This document shows, in pieces, positions 53,194 through 61,333 of a stretch of 64,000 bases of DNA; positions within the stretch are counted from its first letter, which is position 1, and each line of letters starts with the position of its first letter. The stretch is from Halalkalicoccus subterraneus (GTDB lineage: Archaea > Halobacteriota > Halobacteria > Halobacteriales > Halalkalicoccaceae). The stretch spans positions 1-64,000 of the forward strand of contig NZ_RDQG01000085.1 of the NCBI RefSeq assembly GCF_003697815.1. The letters run 5' to 3'. The translations under genes and the position numbers were made by a program. Below the pieces are notes generated by a model. It was not told the origin of the DNA. It saw only the letters and a program-made list of their open reading frames with translations, and ran no database searches.

Positions 53194-53439
53194 ATGGTAA
53201 CAGAACAAATTCAATCGCCGATGCCTGGCGTGTTCTACAGGCGCCCCGATCCAGAAGAAGACGACTTTGTGAAAGAAGGTGATAACGTCTCTGAAGGAGA
53301 TGTTGTCGGGTTAGTTGGAGTAATGAAGAATTTCCACGATATTACCGCTCCGGCAGATGGGACGATCGCTGAGATTCTTGCAGAAAACGAGCAAGAAGTC
53401 GATGCTGGAGACGATCTCTTCGTTCTCGAGGCCGAGTAA
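53194..53439 (+). CDS. accB: Biotin carboxyl carrier protein
   Basis: An 81-residue biotinyl domain. The modified Lys lies in GVMKNFHDI, where Asn replaces the usual Met in MKM; the surrounding fold (MPGVFYR, FVKEGDNVSEGD, APADGTIAEIL, VDAGDDLFVLE) is complete. It would carry CO2 for the biotin carboxylase at 48937. It lies beyond the decayed element, 1 kb from pxpB, and may have been part of the same group before insertion. Shine-Dalgarno-like GGGTGAG lies about 12-15 bases upstream. Confidence 0.85.
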   Translation: MVTEQIQSPMPGVFYRRPDPEEDDFVKEGDNVSEGDVVGLVGVMKNFHDITAPADGTIAEILAENEQEVDAGDDLFVLEAE

Positions 53440-53864
53440 CTCTCGCAAATTCGTTTTACAGTCTTCTTAGATAGTTACCTGTGGACAGTCCTTCGTATAT
53501 AGCTATAATCTCAGTACGTAGAATAGCGGACAAGTTCTGATGGTAGAGGGAGTAGCAACGATTTTGCTGGTTCTATCTTCGGATGTATGTCCCACTACGC
53601 TATGCGCAGTCATCGCCTTGTGCAACACTCGCCTCCCACGACTGGATCTGTTGTACAAGGCTCTCTACCGCAGTTTCCATTGGTCCCTTCTAATTGTCGT
53701 CCCTCAGAGATGCAGTGATTAGTCTTTCAGTCGTAGGTCTCGCTCAGTAATCCCGAGGTCTAAGCACAGACTGAGCTGGTTCACTTAGATTGAAATATAT
53801 CTATCTGAGAAACGGTATCGATAGAGACAACCTGATAGAGACACTCTACCAGAGCAATTGTCCA
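53440..53864. other. Intergenic region with repeats
   Basis: No gene is supported. From 53541 to 53600 it matches the 30181-30240 sequence (TAGAGGGAG-AG, TTTGCTGGTTCT, CTTCGGA) with a broken palindrome, followed by a CCTTGTGCAAC hairpin at 53615-53661. A TTG-started frame from 53790 extends the next gene but is probably its leader. Confidence 0.4.
53615..53661. repeat. CCTTGTGCAAC inverted-repeat hairpin, copy C
   Basis: GCCTTGTGCAAC and GTTGTACAAGGC form a 12-base stem with one mismatch and a 23-base spacer. It follows the degenerate palindrome region by about 15 bases, as in copy B. Confidence 0.5.
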
Positions 53865-54851
53865 ATGAAAGAACTTGAATACAGTGAGGCTTGTCGAGAT
53901 ATCATTGAACAGGTTGGCGATGTGACTGCTGAAGAGGAAGTCGTCGTTCTTACCGATCCTCTTATGGTCGAGATCGCTCGTCCACTCGCTGCCACATCTC
54001 GAGGTATCGGAGCAACGACGACGGTACTCATTAAACCTCGACTCGACGCACACAATGTCGAACTGCCTTCTGCCGTTGCTGGCGCTATATACAACGCAGA
54101 TATCGTGTTCGATGTCGGAACGCACGATATTGCACACACAGAGGCCCGCCGAGCAGCATCCGACGCTGGGACTCGATTTGTCCTGATGCGTGCAATTACA
54201 GAGGACGTGCTAATGGATCAGATGGACACTGATTACGAGGAGCTCCAGAAGGTGACCCGAGCGGTAGCAGCGATACAGACGGCCGCCGATTCGGCGCGGG
54301 TTACAAGCGAACGGGGGACTGATCTGACGGTCAACCTCACTGGTCGATCTGGATTTCCAATCGATGATGGATTCGATGAGGGACTTGTGGTTTTGCCGGC
54401 CGGTAAGTCCGCGATTACGCCCGTCGAAGGGAGCGCTGAGGGAACGGTGGTAGTAGATTATTCGATCGATAGCATCGGCCGTCTCACTGACCCAGTCGAA
54501 CTGACGATTGCAGATGGACGAGTAAAGACTATTTCAGGAGGGTCACAGGCGGAGAAGCTCCGCGAAGTCGTTGCCCACAACGGCGATTGCGCGCGAAATA
54601 TCGCGGAGGCACCGTCAATTGGAACGAATCCGGATGTGAGTCTGACCGGTAACCAATCTACTGATAAGAAAAAGATGGGGACGATGCATATTGCGATTGG
54701 AGATAATGTAACCCTCGGCGGATCGGTTGTGTGTGATATTCATCTCGATATGACTCTGTTGAATGCGACCGTCACGTTCGATGGTGTCACCGTTCTTGAT
54801 ACTGGACGGTTTCAACGGCAGGCTGTGCTGGATCATGCTGCCACGTTATGA
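53865..54851 (+). CDS. M29-type/NicX-like metal-dependent protein
   Basis: A 328-residue protein of the thermophilic aminopeptidase (M29)-like group that also includes 2,5-dihydroxypyridine dioxygenase NicX: EVVVLTD near the start, ADIVFDVGTHDIAHTEARR, TDLTVNLTGRSG, and a C-terminal GTMHIAIGDNVTLGGSVVCDIHLDMTL with metal-binding His and Asp. It could be a peptidase or an extradiol-like ring-cleavage enzyme. ATG 53865 fits the family; an upstream TTG is not needed. It precedes the DUF3100 transporter-like genes. Confidence 0.65.
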   Translation: MKELEYSEACRDIIEQVGDVTAEEEVVVLTDPLMVEIARPLAATSRGIGATTTVLIKPRLDAHNVELPSAVAGAIYNADIVFDVGTHDIAHTEARRAASDAGTRFVLMRAITEDVLMDQMDTDYEELQKVTRAVAAIQTAADSARVTSERGTDLTVNLTGRSGFPIDDGFDEGLVVLPAGKSAITPVEGSAEGTVVVDYSIDSIGRLTDPVELTIADGRVKTISGGSQAEKLREVVAHNGDCARNIAEAPSIGTNPDVSLTGNQSTDKKKMGTMHIAIGDNVTLGGSVVCDIHLDMTLLNATVTFDGVTVLDTGRFQRQAVLDHAATL

Positions 54852-55047
54852 TGTCTGCTCGCTGCCTCGCTCGCCGTTTAACGGGTCCGACCACTGGAAC
54901 TCGCGAGGAATTCTTGGTTGAGGCGGGTGTATTCTTAAACGGCTAGTGACGGTTCTCACCAACGATCCTTGATCAATAGCCACCCCTCTGCCCTATGGGA
55001 AATCTTAAGTAGAGTACCAGATGACAGCACCGTGTGTATAAATCACA

Positions 55048-55935
55048 ATGCCAGAAAATAGTTCTATAGACGACTCTTCAGAGGAAACGGGTGAGAACGG
55101 ACGGTGGGATCCATTACGAACCGCTGGCCGGTGGTCATTTCATCTCAAAGCACATCTACTGGTGCTTGTGATTGTTGTCATTGCCGAAGCCATCGGAACC
55201 CTTGAGTATTCCGTTGGCCCTGGAGCAGTCGTTATCATTCCCATGCTCTATGCAGTGGTGTTTGGGATGCTCCTCAGCTATCGAGCGCTCGGCGCATATA
55301 TCACCCAACTCCAACAGGTAGCCCCAAAAGAGGTCAGCGTGATCAGTTCGCCAATGATTATCGTTTGTCTGATGCCACTTGGCGTGAAGTACGGCACCTT
55401 GGTTGCACCATCCTTCTGGGAGATCGTTGGTGCCGGACCAGCGTTCCTCTTACAAGAACTCGGCAATCTGGGAACGATCTTCATTGCACTCCCCATTGCA
55501 TTGCTGCTCGGACTCAAACGGGAGGCGATCGGTGCAGCAGTCAGTATCGCTCGTGAACCAACGCTAGGAATCATCACTGATCTCTATGGACCGGATTCCC
55601 CGGAGGGGATCGGGGTTCTAGGGACCTACTTGACTGGAACGTTACTCGGCACTCTCTTTTTCGGACTGTTAGGGGGCCTTGCTCCATTGACAGGTATCCA
55701 TCCACTCGCGTTATCAATGGCGTGTGGGATCGGAAGCGCCAGTATGATGACGGCATGTTCCGCGTCTCTGGCTCAAGTTGTTACCGCGGTTCCCGAAGAA
55801 CAGGTACTGTCGTTTGCTGCGACTAGTAACCTCCTCACCGGTCTCACAGGTGTGTATGTCGTCCTGTTCGTCGCAGTGCCGTTGATCAACAAGTTGTACG
55901 CCATCATGAGCCCAATCATTGGTGGTGAACAATAG
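55048..55935 (+). CDS. DUF3100 membrane protein
   Basis: A 295-residue membrane protein with about eight hydrophobic helices (LLVLVIVVIAEAIGTLEYSVG, ISSPMIIVCLMPLG, GTYLTGTLLGTLFFGLLGG, SMMTACSASLAQ). It fits the DUF3100 family, suspected transporters near amide and amino-acid catabolic genes. It is followed after one base by another small membrane protein, so both probably form one complex. Substrate unknown. Confidence 0.75.
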   Translation: MPENSSIDDSSEETGENGRWDPLRTAGRWSFHLKAHLLVLVIVVIAEAIGTLEYSVGPGAVVIIPMLYAVVFGMLLSYRALGAYITQLQQVAPKEVSVISSPMIIVCLMPLGVKYGTLVAPSFWEIVGAGPAFLLQELGNLGTIFIALPIALLLGLKREAIGAAVSIAREPTLGIITDLYGPDSPEGIGVLGTYLTGTLLGTLFFGLLGGLAPLTGIHPLALSMACGIGSASMMTACSASLAQVVTAVPEEQVLSFAATSNLLTGLTGVYVVLFVAVPLINKLYAIMSPIIGGEQ

Positions 55936-55936
55936 C

Positions 55937-56395
55937 ATGGAACGCACAGCATTCACCCTGAACGCACTGAAGATGCTGATTATCGTCGGGATTATCATCC
56001 TCGTTGGGAACCAAGTGGGATACGGCGTGAACATTCTTGCTGCTCTTCCTGGTATGGCGATAATCCTCGCAATTGGCCTTGTCTCTCTGATATTGGCTCA
56101 GGAAATTCCCCTGAAACTCCCCGCCTTTGCCTACGCGATATTTATCGCGACGCTGCTTGCTCTTCCATTTTCGCCAACACAGGACATCTTCCTCCAATTC
56201 ACGGATCGAATCAACTTCTTGGCAACTGCGACCCCAATCTTGGCCTACGCGGGGCTTTCGATCAGTCTCCAGATGGATCGCTTGAAGCAGGTTGGCTGGA
56301 AATTGGTGTTGGTTGCAGTCTTCGTGTTCTTCGGCACATTCTTTGGATCCGCGATTGTTGCGCACATCGTTCTCTCTTTGCAGGGGATTATCTAA
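55937..56395 (+). CDS. Small membrane protein, partner of DUF3100
   Basis: A 152-residue protein with four to five hydrophobic helices (LKMLIIVGIIILVGNQVGYG, MAIILAIGLVSLILA, FAYAIFIATLLALPF, LVLVAVFVFFGTFFG). ATG 55937 is one base after the DUF3100 stop. I do not recognise it beyond its placement; likely the second subunit of a transporter. Confidence 0.65.
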   Translation: MERTAFTLNALKMLIIVGIIILVGNQVGYGVNILAALPGMAIILAIGLVSLILAQEIPLKLPAFAYAIFIATLLALPFSPTQDIFLQFTDRINFLATATPILAYAGLSISLQMDRLKQVGWKLVLVAVFVFFGTFFGSAIVAHIVLSLQGII

Positions 56396-56534
56396 TCGCC
56401 TCCAACGTTTCGATATCGTCGTAATAGCATGTCTGACTCCGACCTTAACCGATGAGTACGCCGATCGTAACCTGGTCGTCACAATGCTTATTCTCAGTGT
56501 CCAAAAATAGCGCGACAGTATATCATACGAGCAC

Positions 56535-57776
56535 GTGGGATCGGTTACACAAGAACTGCGCCAATCGTTGGAAGCGGAACATGCACGACAAGACCAGTCA
56601 TTGATGATGATTGGGTCGGAGAACATCGCGAGTTCGGCAGTCCGTGAAGCGCAGGGAAGCATGCTAACTAATCGTAACGTGCTCGGTTATCCCGATTCCC
56701 GGTTGTATCCTGGTGCCGACAGTATGGACGCGATCGAATCGTTCGCAATTCAATGTGCGAAAGATCTGTGGGATGCAGATCACGTCAATGTCCAACCACA
56801 CAGCGGATCTCTGGCAAATCTCGCTGTGTATCTCGCTGTGCTTGATCCGGGGGATTCTATCTTGGCACTTGACCCCCGAGACGGTGGGCACATCACCCAC
56901 GGAGACGATCGGCATATTACCAGTGATCTGTACGAGACGTTCTATTATCACGTCGATCCCGCAACCGGCCAACTCGACTACGAAGAGATCGCTGATCGTG
57001 CCAAAGCAGTTGACCCTGATCTCATCATCTCTGGCTATTCAGCGTATCCCGGTGAAATCGACTGGGCACGTTTCCGGACAATCACTGATGCGGTTGATGC
57101 ATTTCATTTGGCTGATATCGCTCATATCGCCGGAATCATCGCAGCCGGCGAGTATCCTTCACCGGTCGCTCACGCCGATTTCTGTACTGGCTCAAGGTAT
57201 AAGACGATCCGCGCGGGCCGTGGAGGATTCATCCTGTGTGATCAACAGTATCCAGACGTGGTTGATACTGCACTGTTCCTCTATCTCCAAGGTGGTGCTG
57301 CACTGCCGAACATTGCAGGGAAAGCAGTGGGGTTCGCTGAAGCACTCCGTCCCGAGTTTCAGACATATATCCAGCGGACCGTCACCAGTGCGAAAGCGCT
57401 TGCAACACGGTTGAGTGAGTCCGGTATCGATGTTGTAGCCAACGGGACTAAAACGCACATCGTGGTCATCAATCTCCAGACTTCCCACCCGGACCTAACC
57501 GGGAGCGAAGCCGAACGAGCTCTAGAAGACGCCCGGATCGTTGCGAACAAAATAACGGTCCCTACCGATCCCCGGCATCCGTCAGGTGCAAGTGGAATCC
57601 GATTCGGAACGTCCTGTCTGGCGTCACGGGGGCTCGGCCCGGAGGAGATGGAGACCGTTGCTGACCTGATCGTCCGTGCCCTCAACGCCGCTACTGATCC
57701 AGAGGAACGCAACCGAATTGCACAGAATGTAGCAGCCTTGTGCCATCAGTACCCGATCTCGGATACGGAAGCGTGA
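56535..57776 (+). CDS. Serine hydroxymethyltransferase-like PLP enzyme
   Basis: A 413-residue fold type I PLP enzyme: SENIASSAVREAQGS, GYPDSRLYPGADSMDAIE, VQPHSGSLAN, ADIAHIAGIIAAGEYPSPV and Lys223 in SRYKTIRAGRGGFIL. Canonical SHMT has the KTLRGPRGG form; the altered loop and TDPRHPSGASGIRFGT region point to a specialised paralogue, probably a threonine- or serine-type aldolase or beta-hydroxy amino-acid enzyme. GTG start. It follows the DUF3100 pair after 140 bases on the same strand. Confidence 0.75.
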   Translation: MGSVTQELRQSLEAEHARQDQSLMMIGSENIASSAVREAQGSMLTNRNVLGYPDSRLYPGADSMDAIESFAIQCAKDLWDADHVNVQPHSGSLANLAVYLAVLDPGDSILALDPRDGGHITHGDDRHITSDLYETFYYHVDPATGQLDYEEIADRAKAVDPDLIISGYSAYPGEIDWARFRTITDAVDAFHLADIAHIAGIIAAGEYPSPVAHADFCTGSRYKTIRAGRGGFILCDQQYPDVVDTALFLYLQGGAALPNIAGKAVGFAEALRPEFQTYIQRTVTSAKALATRLSESGIDVVANGTKTHIVVINLQTSHPDLTGSEAERALEDARIVANKITVPTDPRHPSGASGIRFGTSCLASRGLGPEEMETVADLIVRALNAATDPEERNRIAQNVAALCHQYPISDTEA

Positions 57777-58008
57777 GCGAGACACGATTGGCACGAAGTA
57801 ATATCCATAGCCTCAGCAAAATTGAGATCGGCGGAACTAGACCCTTCAATGGTAACGTGACTAGTGATGACGACAGCAGTGAGACGTACACGGCTCAACA
57901 GCGAACAGAACAGTAGGTTTCGGGTTCACTCTCTAGTACTCCCTCTGAACAACTGTCTCTGGTCCCAGTGAGCCAGGAGTAGAGGATCTATAGAACCGAT
58001 TTCACCGA

Positions 58009-58908
58009 TTAGATGTACTGGCTCTCGGATTCATAGACTGACGGGTCATCTTTGTACTTGTGTGCGATCTCCTCGAGCGTTCTGAACTCTGCGTTCTCAT
58101 GCCCTTTGACGTACGTGATGAAGTCCTCCAAGTGTGGAATCATGTGCGGTAGTCCATGCAGATCCGGATGGATCGTGAACGTATAAACGCCGGCGCCCCG
58201 CCGATTGTACAGATAATCGAACTGCTTCTTGTAGTACTGTTCGTACATCATCTCCGGGTTTTTATAGCCGGCATGATAGGTCGGCTGCTTGATGAACAAC
58301 ATCGCAGGAATATCGTCACGGTACCAGCTGATTGGGATTTCGACGATATCCGTCTCTTCCCCGTACTGATAGGGTTCGGTCCATGTCTCGGGATCTTGAT
58401 CGTATTTGATCTTCTCCCAGCTATCGCCTTTGCGCATCCAGCCCGGTTCAAACTCACGTTCCATCAGGCTGCTATCATAGAGGAAATCATGCTTTTCGAC
58501 GAGCTCCGGCGTATTCTCGCTAAATTCCCACCAGCTCGCTCGATGGCCAACCGGTTCTTGTCCAGTTACGTCCTCGATCAGATCTTTCGAGAGCTGTAGA
58601 ATTTCGTCTTCCTGCTCTCGAGAAAGATCAGTAGGATTCTCGTGAGAATAGCCATGGACACCGATCTCATGGCCGGCGTCCGCGACGGCCTGCACCTCTT
58701 CGCGGAACGTCTCGATTGTATGTCCTGGGATATACCACGAGGTATCGATATCCTCATCCTCGAATAGTTGTACCATTCGAGGAATGCCTTCGTTTCCAGC
58801 GGACAGGCCTCGCGACAGATCTGCTGGCGAGTCTTCGCCACCGTATGACCCTAGCCAGCCAGCGACACAGTCCGCATCGACACCAATGGCTACGTCAATA
58901 TCACCCAT
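58009..58908 (-). CDS. Polysaccharide-deacetylase-fold hydrolase (PuuE-like)
   Basis: A 299-residue protein of the NodB fold: VAIGVDADCV with the metal-binding Asp, HEIGVHGYSHENP with the His pair, GHRASWWEFS, and TIHPDLHG. No signal sequence, so it is cytoplasmic, unlike cell-wall deacetylases; the PuuE branch of this fold opens allantoin. It therefore may open a cyclic amide ring. Convergent with the SHMT-like gene and divergent from the asparaginase gene. Confidence 0.75.
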   Translation of the reverse strand: MGDIDVAIGVDADCVAGWLGSYGGEDSPADLSRGLSAGNEGIPRMVQLFEDEDIDTSWYIPGHTIETFREEVQAVADAGHEIGVHGYSHENPTDLSREQEDEILQLSKDLIEDVTGQEPVGHRASWWEFSENTPELVEKHDFLYDSSLMEREFEPGWMRKGDSWEKIKYDQDPETWTEPYQYGEETDIVEIPISWYRDDIPAMLFIKQPTYHAGYKNPEMMYEQYYKKQFDYLYNRRGAGVYTFTIHPDLHGLPHMIPHLEDFITYVKGHENAEFRTLEEIAHKYKDDPSVYESESQYI

Positions 58909-59089
58909 GATCCAAGAGGAACTACTTTCTCCAGGGGAATAGGTCTATGTCTACCAGAATTCTTTGAGCCAAGCGTACTATTAGAATCTCCGAGATTGGC
59001 ATCAATGATCTGGAGGTTGCTCCTACCAAGTCCTCCCTTTTTACAGGTATCCGGATCATTATTGTGCGTACTGTTCCCATGATTCATGG

Positions 59090-60187
59090 ATGGCTTCATA
59101 TGACTTCAAACGACGATCATTCATACAGATGATGGGGATCACCGGTAGCGCAGGACTGGCAAGCAGTACTGCTGCTGGAACCGAGGACGAGGCGGAAGAC
59201 GATGAATCAGCGGAACACGATGGGACTGTCGTGCAAGTACTGAGTATGGGTGGGACGATTGCAAGCACCCTAGGAGAGGGTGGGGCATCCCCCTCTCAAA
59301 GTGGTGAAGCATTGATTGAATCGGTCCCTGAACTAAACGACTATGCTGACGAGATCCTCGTCGATCAAGTCACACAACTCGGTAGCTTCAATCTTGATCA
59401 AGATGATGTCGCCGATCTCGGCGAGGCCGCTCGCGACGTCGAGGACGTTGTCGACGGTATCGTCGTGACCCACGGCACCGATACGATGGAAGAATCAGCA
59501 TACCATCTGGATTTGGCGCTAGATCTCGACGTCCCGGTTGTTTTCACTGGTGCCCAGCGTCGGCCGGACGAAGTGAGTACGGATGGGCCTGCGAATCTCG
59601 TAACCTCATTCCGGGCTGCGACACATGATGAGATCCGTAGCGGCGTCTACATCGCCTTCAACGAGGAACTGCATGCAGCCCGTGATGTAACGAAGGCGCA
59701 CTCGAGCAAGCTGGAAACGTTCGAATCGCCGGATAAAGGCCCGGTTGCAGTGTTTACACGCGATGAGGCACGATTGTACCGTGAACCGAGAAGTTACTCC
59801 ATATCGCTTCCCGAACTCCGTCCCAACAAAACGGTGTCAATCGCCGCCTCCGGACAGGGGATGGATGACCGGCAGATTCGGTTTGCAATCGAACAGGGTG
59901 ATAATGGACTCGTTCTCGATGGATTCGGCCTCGGAAACACCAGCGAAACCTTGAGCGATGCTGTCCGGGATGCAGTCGATACTGGAATGTCCGTTGTTGT
60001 GACGTCGCGGACGCATGCAGGCACACTCAATGCGGTCTACGGAAATGGCGGTGGGCAAACACTGCAGGATCACGGTGCGCTCAGTGGCGAGGATTTACCG
60101 GCTCACAAAGCACGAATCAAGCTCCTATTAGCACTTGAAGCAACGAACAGCATGACTGAACTTCGTGAATACTTCGGCTCCTGGTGA
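59090..60187 (+). CDS. L-asparaginase, twin-arginine exported
   Basis: A 365-residue asparaginase. The N-terminus FKRRSFIQMMGITGSAGLASS has a twin-arginine-like motif and hydrophobic core, as is common for exported haloarchaeal proteins. Catalytic Thr are in MGGTIAST (about residue 56) and THGTDTMEES (about 127-132); the C-terminal domain ends with AHKARIKLLLAL. It hydrolyses asparagine (possibly glutamine or other amides) outside the cell. Intact. Confidence 0.85.
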   Translation: MASYDFKRRSFIQMMGITGSAGLASSTAAGTEDEAEDDESAEHDGTVVQVLSMGGTIASTLGEGGASPSQSGEALIESVPELNDYADEILVDQVTQLGSFNLDQDDVADLGEAARDVEDVVDGIVVTHGTDTMEESAYHLDLALDLDVPVVFTGAQRRPDEVSTDGPANLVTSFRAATHDEIRSGVYIAFNEELHAARDVTKAHSSKLETFESPDKGPVAVFTRDEARLYREPRSYSISLPELRPNKTVSIAASGQGMDDRQIRFAIEQGDNGLVLDGFGLGNTSETLSDAVRDAVDTGMSVVVTSRTHAGTLNAVYGNGGGQTLQDHGALSGEDLPAHKARIKLLLALEATNSMTELREYFGSW

Positions 60188-60209
60188 GGAATCTTCAAGA
60201 TTGAGCTGA

Positions 60210-60370
60210 TGCTGGTAGTTACCCGGATTAGAGCGAGATACGAACGTTGCCTTACTCGTCGCTGCCGAAACGTCGACCTCCTCTGCGATCATGGGTGCGG
60301 TCGTGTTCCGTGCGTCCACCCGAGGGTAGTAGAGGATACGCCTGTCACTGTCGTCAAGCCGTCCCTGCAT
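60210..60370 (-). pseudogene. Remnant of an Lrp/AsnC-type regulator (5' end)
   Basis: MQGRLDDSDRRILYYPRVDARNTTAPMIAEEVDVSAAT from 60370 matches the N-terminal helix-turn-helix of haloarchaeal AsnC/Lrp regulators. Around 60259 the frame breaks: the next helix (VRQR) appears in a second frame, then a third (NYQHQLNLED). The ligand-binding half is gone. It lies between the asparaginase gene and the HTH_10 gene. Confidence 0.6.
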
Positions 60371-60518
60371 AATGACTCTTTGATTAGTCTGTACAATCAG
60401 TCCTTTCGTGTTCGTTAAGAGGGATGGCTGAAATCCATGACCCGGAGGATCCCATCTAAGCTCTCCGCGAACGGCCTCACGTCTGTAGTTATATATCCGC
60501 GATCCCTACGCTGGCTAC

Positions 60519-61267
60519 ATGCGTGAACTAGCCTTCGCTCTCGAATATGAGCCTGGGTGCAACAGGGTGGCCGATACGCTCGCCGACCACCCTGGCGCCC
60601 GTATCCGCTCGTTGTCGCTGCACGTCACCAGCGAGAGCCTCTGGCGGGTTGACCACGCTACGGGCACTCCGGTCGCTCTCGACGACATTGAGGATGCATT
60701 CCTCACCAGCGACTACTACGCAGACTGTCTGGCCACCGAGGACTGCGGTGCTACGCAAACCACGGAGGTTCTCGACCGCACGACGACACACTTGTCCTCT
60801 ACTCTCACTGGGAGCGCACGCCCGACTGCGCGTCCGTTCCACACATTGCCCGCAACCACCTCGGCGATGGCGTACTGTTCGAAACTCGTCACGAGGGCCG
60901 ACACTACACATGGCGGCTCATCCACTCAGGCAAGGGTGATGTGGCCACGTTCTTTGACGACCTCACGGCAGCCGTCGGTGACTGTGCCAGGATGGAGATA
61001 CTTCGGACAGCGGACACCAACGCATCAGCGAGCAGCGCGATCGATGAGGTGAGCAACCTTTCGCCCGAGCAGGAGGCTGCACTTCGGTCCGCTGTCGAAC
61101 ACGGCTACTACGAGTCCCCCCGCAAGGTTGACGTTAGTGAACTAGCCGAGCATCTCGACGTGCCACGCTCGACACTTACCTACCGACTCAGGCGGGCTGA
61201 GGAACACTTAGCCAAGGAGCACGTTGCACACAGTCAAGTCACACAGGAACAGTCGACGTCACTCTGA
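60519..61267 (+). pseudogene. HTH_10 (bacterio-opsin-activator type) regulator, frameshifted
   Basis: Begins MRELAFALEYEPGCNRVADTLADH and runs in frame to about 60790, then the match continues in another frame (LYSHWERTPDC, HIARNHLGDGVLFE, CARMEILRTAD) to the C-terminal HTH_10 domain (LSPEQEAALRSAVEHGYYESPRKVDVSELAEHLDVPRST) ending at 61267. The break lies at ACGACACACTTG; removing one CA restores the frame. This kind of regulator often lies upstream of a metal-exporting ATPase in haloarchaea and would control it. Either the gene is broken or the dinucleotide varies between cells. Confidence 0.75.
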
Positions 61268-61333
61268 CACGCTCACACTACCTTGGAATGTTCCAATGAA
61301 GGCTTATCGAACTGAGTCGCCTACTCCGAAGTA

